A stretch of 21,636 bases of DNA. It comes from Zancudomyces culisetae. Taxonomy: Eukaryota > Kickxellomycota > Harpellomycetes > Harpellales > Legeriomycetaceae. The stretch is from positions 1 through 21,636 of the forward strand of contig LSSK01001351.1 of assembly GCA_001969505.1 (NCBI GenBank). The letters are read 5' to 3'. Positions 10,101 to 18,760 of this stretch are shown here, one piece after another; within the stretch, counting starts at the first letter, position 1, and each line of letters starts with the position of its first letter. Position numbers and translations under genes: made by a program. Below the pieces are notes generated by a model. The model did no database searches. It was not told where the DNA came from and saw only the letters and a list, made by a program, of their open reading frames with translations.

Positions 10101-12201
10101 ATGGATTGATGCGATAAATAAGCAAGTTTCAGCATTATCATATTCACTACCCATCAACTACAAGTTACAAATAGCTCTTGGTATCTCGCCAGAGTCAACA
10201 ACAACAACAACAACAACAACAACACTATCAACTTCACTATCAACAACACTATCAACAACACTATCAACAACACTATCAACAACACCGACGACACCGACGA
10301 CATTTGCAAGTAGTATTTTCAGTTCTGCAACAGGAACAACTGTAAACAGTAATTTGGGAAACAAGTTAATGTCCGGAAGTGGTGTTGGAGGAGGAATGAT
10401 TCCAACGTGTATGGCTACTTATTATATGGACAAAACAAAGATAATTCTGCTGGGGACCAAAGAACATGGTGTTTATATGGGTCAACAAAACAAACCAACA
10501 ACATTTAAAAAGGTCTATTCATTTAATAATACAAGTAACATCAAGGTACTCGAGAGTTACAATATGGTTTTTGTGTTGTTTGAAGGCGGAAATTTAGTTA
10601 TTTGTCCATTAAACGAATTGGAATCTTATTACATTCAACAAACCTCTTCATTTTCTCTTTCACTTTCAAAATCATCTTCAAACAACAACAACAACAATAA
10701 CAATAACAATAACAGCCCTATGACTATGAGAGGGACAAAACTTGCCAGTTCAATCTCTTACTTTGCCATAGGTTCCTACAGTTCTTCAAATCCTGTTCCT
10801 CTAATCGTTCTTGTCAAATACAAATCCCAACACAGCTACTACAAATGCCTCTTGCCTGTTGATTTGTCTGTCGAACGGCACTACAATTACCGCAACTCTC
10901 CCAACTTTGTCTATCAAAACTATCCTTTTGCCCTCAATGTACTCTACGATTTCTGTATTCCTGGTAGATCTTCAAACATCTACTTTTTCAGCAAAAAATT
11001 GTGTATTGCCAATGCCTCTTCCTTTGATGTCGTTGACCTGAATAATCGCGTAATCACAATGTCACTACCAAACCTGTCATCCTCTACTCAATCTTCCTCC
11101 AACTCAAACTCAAACTCCAACTCCAACTCCAATATCAACAATAACATTACCAGCCCTCTTAGTCATGGAAAAATCCACAACCCTGGTAATATCGATACTG
11201 GTTATGGCGGCATTGTAACTAACCGAAATGGCCATCGCTGGGTTCTTGATCTATCGCGTGATTTGCCTCTAAAGACACCCATTGCAATATTCAAAGTCAA
11301 AAAAGTGTTTTTATTGTGTTATGATTCGATTGCATTTTATATTGATCGAATGGGAAATTTATTGAACAAAAGTACGGTGCATAAAAACACTATGTATCCT
11401 TTACAATCTTCAAAACAAAATGGATATGGAAATATTAGTGGTAACAGTAGCAGTGGTGGTAAAAGTAGCAAGAACGGGGAAAAGGGGAAAAATAAGGAGG
11501 GAGAAAGGGAGGATAGTAGCTATCACCATTCGTACTATCCGATTCTGCGGTTTACAAATTCTCCAACTTCGTTTGCGTTTGTGTATCCGTTTATTGTCAG
11601 TTTTGGACCCAAATACCTCGAGATTTTCAATGTAAATAGCGGGAAATTGATCCAGGTAATAAAAATTCCAGGAATTGTGGATTTGTCAGCGAATAGCAGC
11701 AGCTGCAACAGTATTATCAGCAGTTCTGCCAATCCGCATGCATTTACAGATCGAGTCAACAATGATTATTTCGCCAGTAGTCCCGGCGGTGGTGAAAATG
11801 GAGCTGGAAATAGAAATAGAAGCGGAACTGGAGCTGGAAATTCAAATGGGACAGCCAATAATGACCAGACATTGTATATCGGTGTACCCGTACAACACCT
11901 TGGTACATTGCTTTGTGGTTCTAGAGGACTTGTACAACTATCACCTGGTTCACAAGCTCACTTACAACACCCATGTCAGTACCAGTACCAACCTCAACCT
12001 CAAAGCCCTTACCAACTTCCATACCAATATCAACAACAATTACAATATCAATATCCATATCAATACCAACACCAACAACAACATCTTTTGCATGAAAATC
12101 GACAGGTTAGAAATTCTGATATTGACCAACAATTCCAACAGATATTACAATTGCAACAAACCCAATCGTCATATTGTATCTTGGAATTTATTCTACCTTG
12201 A
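7144..12201 (+). CDS. ROM2: Rho1 guanine-nucleotide exchange factor (Rom2/Rgf1 type), 1685 aa
   Basis: Activates Rho1 at the cell cortex in the cell-wall integrity pathway (family knowledge). Domains in order: a Gly/Ser/Asn-rich N-terminus (1-260); DEP, about 265-375 (KQAFLSKLVLGEHEYKGQ); DH, about 545-770 (FEIINTELDYIRDV to FLGRITARFARYPLLLEAI); PH, about 840-1000, starting near MYRADGVSNMQVFLF; and CNH, about 1088-1685, starting at TYYMDKTKIILLGTKEHGVY. Domain order and length fit Rom2/Rgf1; Tus1 is the alternative, so the symbol marks the family. Low-complexity inserts sit inside loops of DEP, PH and CNH. A Gln/Tyr/Pro-rich insert (about 1609-1671) separates the last CNH strand, CILEFIL, from the preceding LGTLLCGSRGL. 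The frame is open upstream only to 7087; in-frame Met12 (MADLSRKSS) is another possible start. No intron is needed. Confidence 0.93.
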   Translation: MVIRFETLQDKMADLSRKSSITLNSTYSNMSGGGNEHDNNRVKGECSVPSGGSDISNNSNSNSNSKNNNCGDDNHTRGSNSTVNVEGGTSDSPKYAPRISLDEGRRKDLFGSFKSGRLMKKYGDYALFGYGKEKEKNQNSREIRDDGGNCSVSSSGRNSISGSIVKAGGTSSVVTGRGLSESAKLKGYRISSVSFGDSNDDASIRLGNSSGGSNGSSNSNSNSNNNSNSNSNNGGGNSNSQKGVSKGIWRTKKQQEVGANKLESPIEGIKQAFLSKLVLGEHEYKGQKYTNSFSGKHAVDVIMEQFKFPGRIMGQQVVKKLDEAGIYKRVLLKSDSNNKINDNISNGSGSGSGKTEMETGIIDNEQEIYVLTDSGLAGVADTKREKERGKGKATSKWAVGERHSKNGGMGMSESESPDASMYGKGGKRGTKKHSNSVGEGRSPAGSAIRMFLGSGNRGDDGTKSSSASVKSAGFMGGSGIGINSIAGNTEDLGFGGIRREYESDTPSPSREHVLGISKVGRVIGGQARLWIYTLTEQQRQKCPKEYIGWQESIFEIINTELDYIRDVKLIEDIYEKRMYKPENVEIVGRDRIRRFIYELFFNYRQVLEVSEQLADKLVKRQQEAYVRVNTRMEKEMSTGKRQMLLDIGDLDISLQEETQKSKGADLPLVKNIGDIFLEWSEKLQPFIDYSINVQRAQVILEMELINNKKFVQLINEAENDELSRKLPIQSFLGRITARFARYPLLLEAIIKRVPETLAFEDKNNYKEIDEIEDEKERENEKEIFEDEKAKLVTAKERVKEALGKINELNGLQADSLRMMRLKSQIRMTNEEAESLDIDNRSRRILKEETMYRADGVSNMQVFLFDNGLIFTNKKRVTNVRGVYEYHVQKGPINLLYLLVSGNKSSATNSNENINNNTPTTTTSNNAIFGNDNGYPESVSMFNSDNNTNSNDKDLDVSGDYPITFTDISTNWTITLYIKGKLKLRDEWIDAINKQVSALSYSLPINYKLQIALGISPESTTTTTTTTTLSTSLSTTLSTTLSTTLSTTPTTPTTFASSIFSSATGTTVNSNLGNKLMSGSGVGGGMIPTCMATYYMDKTKIILLGTKEHGVYMGQQNKPTTFKKVYSFNNTSNIKVLESYNMVFVLFEGGNLVICPLNELESYYIQQTSSFSLSLSKSSSNNNNNNNNNNNSPMTMRGTKLASSISYFAIGSYSSSNPVPLIVLVKYKSQHSYYKCLLPVDLSVERHYNYRNSPNFVYQNYPFALNVLYDFCIPGRSSNIYFFSKKLCIANASSFDVVDLNNRVITMSLPNLSSSTQSSSNSNSNSNSNSNINNNITSPLSHGKIHNPGNIDTGYGGIVTNRNGHRWVLDLSRDLPLKTPIAIFKVKKVFLLCYDSIAFYIDRMGNLLNKSTVHKNTMYPLQSSKQNGYGNISGNSSSGGKSSKNGEKGKNKEGEREDSSYHHSYYPILRFTNSPTSFAFVYPFIVSFGPKYLEIFNVNSGKLIQVIKIPGIVDLSANSSSCNSIISSSANPHAFTDRVNNDYFASSPGGGENGAGNRNRSGTGAGNSNGTANNDQTLYIGVPVQHLGTLLCGSRGLVQLSPGSQAHLQHPCQYQYQPQPQSPYQLPYQYQQQLQYQYPYQYQHQQQHLLHENRQVRNSDIDQQFQQILQLQQTQSSYCILEFILP
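7782..7860 (+). repeat. AGTAAC-type trinucleotide tract coding Ser/Asn
   Basis: Alternating AGT/AGC and AAC/AAT codons encode a Ser-Asn stretch (about residues 214-238 of the RhoGEF). The synonymous codons are mixed, so it is more than a pure microsatellite, but it remains prone to length change. Confidence 0.75.
10197..10302 (+). repeat. ACA and ACACTATCAACA tandem repeats coding Thr/Leu/Ser
   Basis: An (ACA)n run followed by several near-identical 12-nt units (ACACTATCAACA) encodes poly-Thr and then repeated TTLS, at about residues 1019-1053 of the RhoGEF. It lies between the PH and CNH domains, so it is probably a flexible linker with variable length among strains. Confidence 0.8.
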
Positions 12202-12506
12202 TTCCTTCCCCTCTTTTTTTTTCTTTTTTCTTTTTTTTTTATTTCAGTTTTTACGTGTATCTTTGTACCTTTTAGTATATTTCTCTCCTCTCTGTCTCCT
12301 TCTCTCTCTTTTTTTCTTTCTCTCTCTTCCTTTATGACTTTTTTTTTTATTAACCAGTATTATTATTTCTATAATTATGTCTATTCCATTATATTCTATT
12401 CTATCCTATTCTATAAACAACATGTCCCTCTCGATATTACCCTCCCTTCACCTCTCTCTTTATATAATAATATATAATATATATTTATATCTAGTTTTTC
12501 ATTCTT
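12202..12506. other. Convergent 3' region between the RhoGEF and COX12 genes
   Basis: The two genes end tail to tail across 305 bp. The + strand is dominated by T and CT runs (12213-12340) and then TATATAATATATAA-like sequence (12462-12487), suited to polyadenylation signals on both strands. No gene seen. Confidence 0.6.
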
Positions 12507-12782
12507 TTAATCTTGTTGATTAACCGATAAATATTCGTCATACTCGGCAACCCAGTTCTTGGGACAATACGCACGAAACATCTTGTTGAATTGTTCACAG
12601 GCACTCATATCAACTTCATCACTGCTGTTGTTTCTCTTTTGTGCCTGTTCTCGGAGGTGGTATGTTTTACACCGATTGTACTCCAAATATGTCTGCCAAC
12701 ACAACCGCGAGATTCTTCCCTTCGGCACCCGGATATCCATTACCGATTCCTGTCCTGCAATCTCACTACCACTATCTGCCAT
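12507..12782 (-). CDS. COX12: Cytochrome c oxidase subunit Cox12 (COX6B family), 91 aa
   Basis: A small subunit of respiratory complex IV, folded in the mitochondrial intermembrane space by the Mia40 disulphide relay (family knowledge). The twin-cysteine pattern is present: C28-X9-C38 (CWQTYLEYNRC) and C62-X10-C73 (CEQFNKMFRAYC), followed by PKNWVAEYDEY, which matches the CPxxWVxxWD end of the family. The MDIRVPK stretch before the first Cys resembles the DARFP segment of known Cox12. The oddity is spacing: 23 residues separate C38 and C62 against about 10 in the usual family, an extra 13 polar residues including QKRNNSSDE. No GT...AG intron of suitable phase removes them. Coa6 shares the cysteine pattern but matches less well. 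The ATG is preceded by an A-rich leader. Confidence 0.85.
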   Translation of the reverse strand: MADSGSEIAGQESVMDIRVPKGRISRLCWQTYLEYNRCKTYHLREQAQKRNNSSDEVDMSACEQFNKMFRAYCPKNWVAEYDEYLSVNQQD

Positions 12783-13560
12783 TATTATTTTTTTCTTTCT
12801 TCTTTTTGTGTTTGCAAGTTGTGTGAATTTGTAAGAATAGTAGTGTTTTTACAATTGTTGAATCCAACAGTGTGTATATATTCACTCTAATTTGTGAATT
12901 CAAACTATGTTTGTTTGCTTTTAGTATTTATTGAATTTTACTATCCTTCCCCAATCCCCCCCCCCCACCACAACTTCCCCCCAACTTCCCCCAACTTCCC
13001 TCCTCCCCTCCTATTTCACCCTTCTATTTTCCAATCTTTTTTCCTGGTCATTTGCAAAATTGCCCACCAAAATCAAACCAAATCAAACCAACAAACCAAC
13101 AGCAGATTAAAAAAAAAAATTTTTTTTGATTTTTCTTTTGTTTTTTAAACCAAGGGATATTTTGTATCTCACTATCGCTGTAAACTTGGAAAGTCATCTT
13201 CCCAATAAATATTAGGGATGTTATAATGTAATTGTGTACCTTGGTTTTTGACCCTGTCTTTTATGTATGATTTATAGCACAAGATTATATTATAAAAATG
13301 AAATAAAAGCATATTATATCCATAGCTAATTCAGGGTTTTGATAAAAAGAAAAGAATTAATTGTATTATACTGAATTGTATTGTATTGTATTATATAAAA
13401 ATGAAAACAAAAAGGAAACCATCGCCTCCCACTTCCCCCATCACATCCAAATCTCACACTTCAATTTACTGTTAAAAATCCTCGTCCCAACCAGTACATT
13501 GCTTCAAACCTGAATATCATCCCATCCAGATATTATCGACCATCTAAAACCAACAGCCGT
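12783..13560. promoter_or_regulatory. Region between the PTC2-like 3' end and the COX12 start, with C-rich and CCAAT motifs
   Basis: No gene seen. For COX12 (minus strand) this is the promoter. On the + strand it holds an 11-C run (12956-12966), three tandem CAACTTCCCC-type units (12971-13000), CCAAT at about 12950 and 13031, and an A10/T8 self-complementary tract near 13110-13130. CCAAT boxes are bound by the HAP complex that drives respiratory genes in yeasts, and C4-rich sites by stress or glucose factors (established elsewhere, inferred here). An ATTGT repeat (about 13375-13395) lies near the phosphatase end. Confidence 0.45.
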
Positions 13561-15110
13561 TTACTGATTTTCAGTTTTGCTGTCAGGATTACTGCTATTA
13601 GAATCGGATTCACCAGATTGCGATAGTTTTTGTGGAGCACTATTGGCTGCCTCGGCTTCTGAATCAGCGGCAATATTCTGGGTAGCTGGCAAATCAGCTT
13701 TCTTCGCATCGGAAGCAGACTCAGGATCAGATTCCGTGTCAACTGACATAGCAGTTGTAGTGGAGGTAGTAGAGATGGTTGCTTCACCAGAGGCAGAGAT
13801 AGATGACGATACTTCTTCAATCTGTTCAACGTATTCAGCGTGTTCGAGTCTTTGGTCAGAACCAAGAGGCTCAGGGACGCCGTGAGCAGCAATGTAATCA
13901 GCCTTGATGTGGTCGTACCACTGTTCAACAGTTTTTCCGTGCAAAATACCAATTAAAACAACGCTCATGTTGTCGCAGCCAATGCCAGTGAGCTCGTTTT
14001 CGGTAGCCAAACAGCTCATCATCAGAGACTCACAAATGCTTTCAAGCTTCAAACCAAGAGCAATATGTCTGCGAACAAACTCAACAACTTGGCCGTTGGT
14101 CATACAGTCCCAAATACCGTCACACGCCAACACAATAAACTCAGAAGGCTTGCTGCTGTCTTCATTGTGGACAATTACTTCGGGATATGCTGTAACAACT
14201 TGATCTTTGGCCTCCAGCTTGGGATTTCCCTTGAACTCAAAGTCTCCCAACGCCCGTGAAAGCGCCAGGTTGCCATTGACACGTCCATACTCGACGAATC
14301 CTCCTCCTGCATTGATTCGCTGGTACTCCTCAGCGTTGGTTGGCTTGTGGTCATGTGAAAGATCCACCACTCCACCAGCTGTGCTCAACACTGCTCTTGA
14401 ATCTCCCGCATTTGCCTATTTATTATCTCTTGATTAGTCCGCTTGTTCGTTCAATATTTTAGTTTGCTTACTTACGCAATATACAGTTCCATCTGGTAAA
14501 ATCATCACACACACAGCTGCGCATCCCGAAGGGTCAAAAACACGCTCTGTAGTCTGGATGATTTCGGCATCTGCCTTCATAAACCCTTCCTTGAGTGCCT
14601 CTTCATATTCGCCACTCTTAAACTTTTCACTTTCTAGTACTCGTTTATGTAGAATTTCCTGTGCCGTTTTGGCTGCTGTCACTCCTATTTCATTTATTCA
14701 TTTTCGCTTTTATTATTTTGCTTCCTTGCAAAATTGTTATTTCTCGTTTTGCAATTTCAATCCAAAAAATAAAACCCTAAATATCAACTTACCACCATGT
14801 CCATCAAATACTGCATAGAAGGCTATGTTTGTCTTTTCATCAATCTTTAATAAAGTTGTGTGAGCATCCTCCATTGCTATTTTCATTTATCATCATTTTA
14901 ATTGTGTTTTTTTTTCACTCTCCCAACCTTACTTTATATTAATCTGAGCTTTAAAAAAAAACTTTTAGATTATCGTAAATACATTAATAAAGAGGTTATT
15001 TCCATACTATTTCTCCAACCCTGCATCGAAGAGGCTCCATATATAGTGTCTGCATCTCCTCCAGAACTGGTGTTTTTTTCTACGATTGGATCTGATAGTG
15101 TTTGTCCCAT
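13561..15110 (-). CDS. PTC2: Protein phosphatase 2C (Ptc2/Ptc3 type), four exons, 416 aa
   Basis: A metal-dependent Ser/Thr phosphatase; in yeasts Ptc2/3 switch off stress MAPK and checkpoint kinases. Exons: 15110-15008, 14876-14793, 14684-14476 and 14415-13561. Introns are 131, 108 and 60 nt, and all junctions keep phase. The spliced protein begins MGQTLSDP, as Ptc2/3 do, with a Gly2/Ser6 pattern that could be N-myristoylated. PP2C motifs: MQGWRNTMEDAH (29-40), FDGHGG (58-63, metal-binding Asp59), NAGDSR (134-139), LALSRALGD (182-190), ACDGIWD (229-235, Asp231) and GCDNMSV (278-284, Asp280). The catalytic core ends near 295. The rest is a Ser/Thr/Glu/Asp-rich tail, probably disordered. The first donor is GTATGG, weaker than the GTAAGT of introns 2 and 3. 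The last intron has an ACTAAT branch-like site. Confidence 0.93.
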
Positions 15111-16313
15111 TTTATGATCTATTACTCCGATGCTTTAGTAAAATATTAATACCTATATCAAGATGAAAATAGTATTCTAAATTTGAATTTCAATTTTCAA
15201 AGTAATCCAAATTCTTGTATGTTTACCTTTGGTTATTTTTATTGTAAAACTATCTTTTCTCAAAACAATAATAAATGGCTGTAACTGCTAACGTTATTAA
15301 TTACCAAGGAATAACCGGGAAAAAACCAAAAATGAAAAACGAAATTATTTTTTTTTTGTGTTCGTTGCCAGATTGAAATTTTTTTTATTTTTATTTTTAT
15401 TTCGCCTTTGATAAAGCTCGGTGGGCTATATAGAACAAAAACAAAGACTTTTAACTCAATTCCAAATGTTATTGTCCAACCTTGTATTATATAATCACGA
15501 ATATCAATATTGGCAAGTATTTACAGCAAATAAGTTTCATCTCCAACATTTATCTATTAAAAAATTAAACAAACAAAAAGAATAGGGCACTCGTAACAAT
15601 ATAAAACAAAAACAGAGATTTTTCATGTTTTCAATATTCGTGGAATAAAAAATACCACATTTTATCCACACAAAACATGCCAAACTACTCCCACACTGCA
15701 TTTAGCTTGTGCTTTTTTTTTATCAATACATACAAAATTTTGTATTTTTCTAGAAACATTCCTACCTGCAGCAAACTGCTCACTTTCTCTCCCCCTCCAT
15801 ATTTTGGTATAACTTGCCTTTTACATTTATACTTTTATTTTTATTCCATTTTCTGTTTTTTTCTGAAGAGGTAAGTTGCAGAAAAGAAAATTCACGAAAA
15901 AATTCAAGCTCTTTAGGCCAAGTTTATACACGGTTCTCTCCCTCCCCCCCATTCCGCCCCCACTTACAAAACTTTTTTTTTCTTTTTATTTCGTTTCTTG
16001 TTGTTTTAATCACCAAACCTTGGAAGAAAAAAAACAAGCCAATTTCCGTCCCTGTTTTTTTTTTCTCCTTTTTCCCTTCGTCACTTCAATTTTTCTTTAA
16101 ACCATCTGCTAATTTTTCAGTAATGTACACAAAGTGTTTTTTCATTTATTACAAATCCTGTAATTTGCCAATAATTATCCGACTCAAGGATTTTCCAATT
16201 AGTTTTGTTTTCCTCTTTATTTCGTTTATTAAAATTGAAAATACCAACACCAGTATTTGCAAAAACAAAAAAAAAAAGATAGTGGTCGAATTTTCTCAAA
16301 GCAAAATCTACAG

Positions 16314-16337
16314 GCCATGTTTTACCTCAAACATGGC
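16314..16337. repeat. Perfect 9-bp hairpin overlapping a start codon
   Basis: GCCATGTTT (16314-16322) pairs with AAACATGGC (16329-16337) across the loop TACCTC. The ATG at 16333-16335 lies in the 3' arm and opens a 38-codon frame. Confidence 0.5.
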
Positions 16338-16449
16338 TCAGAAACTAATCCTAGTTTACGCTGATAACACTCTGCATTTGATTTCAAAAGTGTGCACATA
16401 TATACTACATCTAGTACACTTGTACACCATCAACCACACGGCATGTTAG
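16333..16449 (+). CDS. Short ATG frame, 38 codons, possible small hydrophobic peptide
   Basis: Begins MAQKLILVYADNTLHLISK and ends HLYTINHTAC. It is hydrophobic, with mixed wobble codons less T-biased than the surroundings. The ATG sits in a perfect hairpin. It lies on the opposite strand from both neighbours. No homologue recognised, and it could be chance. Confidence 0.18.
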   Translation: MAQKLILVYADNTLHLISKVCTYILHLVHLYTINHTAC

Positions 16450-16535
16450 TACCACATTATGCAATACAAACAATGCAGTAACTAGTACAAAAACAAAAAC
16501 AGGGACCAATGAAACAACTAGAAATACATTTTTGT

Positions 16536-17631
16536 TTATTTTTTTGCAGTAATATACAATTTCCCACTGAAAAACCCATTGTTGATACGAACAGTATTTT
16601 TATTATCGAACTTAAACCCCTGATTACGTTTACCTTTGATATTTGCTGTCATATCCACTCCTATATTTTGACAAGCACGAATATCACGAGTGTTACTGTT
16701 ACTAGGCAGTTGTGCGCATATTTTTGAGTACGGGATTTTACACGCCTCGTCATCTTTGGTCATTTGAGTTTTTAGTATCCGCTGAGATCGTTTCAAGACA
16801 TTGGAGACACCTACCCAGTTTTTAAAACTAAAAGTTCTGACTTTTATGTCATCCTTACTTTGTTTTTGTTTTGGTGATCTTTTCCCAGTGTTGTTTTTGA
16901 AGGTTTTGGGCTGGTCTCTTTGCTTTGTTTTTTTAATGGTCAAAACACCACAACCACTCTTACTAGTAGTAGTAGTAGTAGTAGCAGCAACACATTTTTT
17001 TGTAACTCTGTTAATATCCATTTTGGTTTGACCTGGATGAGATATTGTCAAACATCCGCGACGTTTAGAGTCCGTAGTCGGTGTAGTTTGTTTGTCATTT
17101 TCTGAAACTTTGCTGTCAATCACCACAGATACGGCACACTAAAAATACAAAATATAACAAAAAAGAATATTGTAAACTCGTCTTTTTATTGAAAGAAGGA
17201 GGGGGGAGGGGAGGAGAGGTAGAAGAGTTGGAAATGAGACAACTCGTAACATTAGGATAAATAATACCTTTTTGAGCAGCTGCTTTTCCGGTGATGTAGT
17301 CTTAATACGGGTCTTGCTAGCGACTATGGGTATTTTTATATTTTCCTTGCCTGCGATACTAGCATCATTCCGGAGTCTTTTTCTGTTGGTATATATTCGC
17401 TGTGGATACTGTGGGACAATCTTTTTCCACCTAGTTTATTATATTAATATTGTTATTGTAGATATAAACAGAGTGATGTTTATGTAAATGTACCAAAGTT
17501 AAGCATCAAACCTACTTTTTCATAACTAGTTTGTTGGAAATAGTACGGTCTACATCAATCTGTCCTGTACTTGTGACAGATTTTACTGTTGCTCCTGTTC
17601 TCGTTCTCGTTCTCTTGGCTTTAATAGTCAT
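16536..17631 (-). CDS. Unrecognised basic protein with KEN box and CDK-type sites, three exons, 293 aa
   Basis: Exons: 17631-17516, 17430-17268 and 17138-16536, with introns of 85 and 129 nt; phases agree across both junctions. The protein starts MTIKAKRTRTRTG and is very rich in Lys/Arg/Ser/Thr with no recognised fold. Residues 55-58 (RKRL) fit a minimal D-box and 67-69 (in AGKENIKIP) a KEN box, only about ten residues apart, as in substrates of the anaphase-promoting complex. TSPEKQ just before the second junction is a full CDK site, and RSPKQK in exon 3 is a minimal one. This suggests a cell-cycle-controlled nuclear or spindle protein (inference; securin, Sgo1- or Fin1-like roles are untested guesses). 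A poly-Thr run, (ACT)n, follows residue 140. Donors GTAGGT and GTATTA are not optimal, and the 3' end could hold another intron (possible GTAAAC...TTTTTCAG). Confidence 0.55.
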
Positions 17632-18760
17632 TATCCTTTATATTTTTACTGGTAAAATATTGAGAGGTATATCTTTACATGAATAATATGAATATAGCAG
17701 ATGAGGGAGAAGCGAGGGAGCGAGATAAAAAAGTAAAATATAGTATAAAGGACGAGTCTAAGGAATATTATTGATCGAAAAGCTGAGCTATTAGTAACTG
17801 AAATATATTACATATATATATATAAAATAGGAGTTAAAAGTAATAGTAATGAGCTACAATGGTATGTTTTTAGCAGCGTAATACGGGAAAATATTAATGA
17901 ATATATGCTAGGCCCATTGTCGTGATGGTGAAAGACGAGTGTATAAATTGGACCATCTCACTATATGCTGCTAATTCACAACACTGACAAACAGAAGAAA
18001 AAAATAAACGAGTGGCTTAAAACAAGATGCGAGGATATTGAGAAGTATCACTTCTTGATAAAATAAAAATAGGTGGAGAGGAGGAACAAAAAGTCAAGTG
18101 ATGTATAAAAAAAAAAGTGTTAAATGTAGGATAAATGTTAAAATATAGCATGGTCGGACAATTGGTGTTATTTATAACACCCCAATGCATATTTTCTCTT
18201 TTGGGCGTTTGACCTTATTTTAAGGAGTTAAAGGGAAAAATAACAATAATACAAAAGTGTGTGTATGACAAAAAACGATAGTGAGAGAATATCACAACAT
18301 CATGTAGCTTTATTCTAGTGATTCATACATTGACAAGTATATATATATACATATATGATTTTGGTTTGAGCCTGATCGATATTTATGGTGTTTTAATCTA
18401 TATCAACAACCAACAAGAACAGTATAAACCTAAGCAAAATATAGACTAAAGTAGAAAAAAAAGGGAAAAACAGAGTCTCGTTTAGTTTTGGAACAGAATT
18501 TAGAATAATTTTCAAGATCATTAGACTTTACCCATATATTGTCATTAATTTGTTTATTTTTTAATATTTTTGAAGTTAAATTAATGTAAAACAGAGAAAA
18601 GCATTAAAAATAAATAAAACAACGCAAAAAATTGGAACATTTTGTTTGGAAATTGAAGATACTAGACGAAAGCCTGTATGAAATGATCGAGAATATATAT
18701 GTAGATATTAAAGACAAAATAAAACAATAAAACAACATAATAAAGAAAAAGAGTGGGATA
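17632..18760. promoter_or_regulatory. Shared divergent promoter region
   Basis: 1.13 kb between the start codons of the KEN-box protein gene (leftward) and KAP122 (rightward). It is AT-rich, purine-rich on the + strand, with TATA-like runs near 17814-17825 and 18339-18357. A CCAAT-flanked palindrome lies at 18161-18186. No gene seen. Confidence 0.55.
18161..18186. promoter_or_regulatory. Palindrome flanked by two CCAAT boxes
   Basis: GGTGTTAT (18164-18171), two T's and ATAACACC (18174-18181) form a perfect 8-bp inverted repeat. ATTGG starts it and CCAAT ends it, in opposite orientation. It lies roughly midway between two divergent start codons, so it may serve both genes. Confidence 0.45.

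Larger units (their letters stand above)
15111..16535. other. 1.4-kb intergenic region, T-rich, promoter side of the phosphatase gene
   Basis: It lies upstream of the PTC2-like gene and downstream of the basic-protein gene, both on the minus strand. The + strand carries many poly-T and CT runs, which create a long but non-ATG frame (15814-16449) judged artificial. Apart from a hairpin and a short ATG frame near 16314-16449, nothing definite is seen. Confidence 0.55.

Noticed and set aside
11675-12337. 220-codon + frame overlapping the RhoGEF end
   Set aside because: It is a shifted-frame shadow of the Gln/Asn-rich tail and runs into T-rich 3' sequence.
12559-12890. + strand frames opposite Cox12
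   Set aside because: They are antisense shadows of the cysteine-motif gene, rich in Leu/Phe/Cys with no family match.
15814-16449. 211-codon open frame on the + strand
   Set aside because: It has no ATG start and is dominated by Phe/Ser/Pro from T and C runs, so it looks like a compositional artefact. Only its last 38 codons have an ATG and are listed separately.
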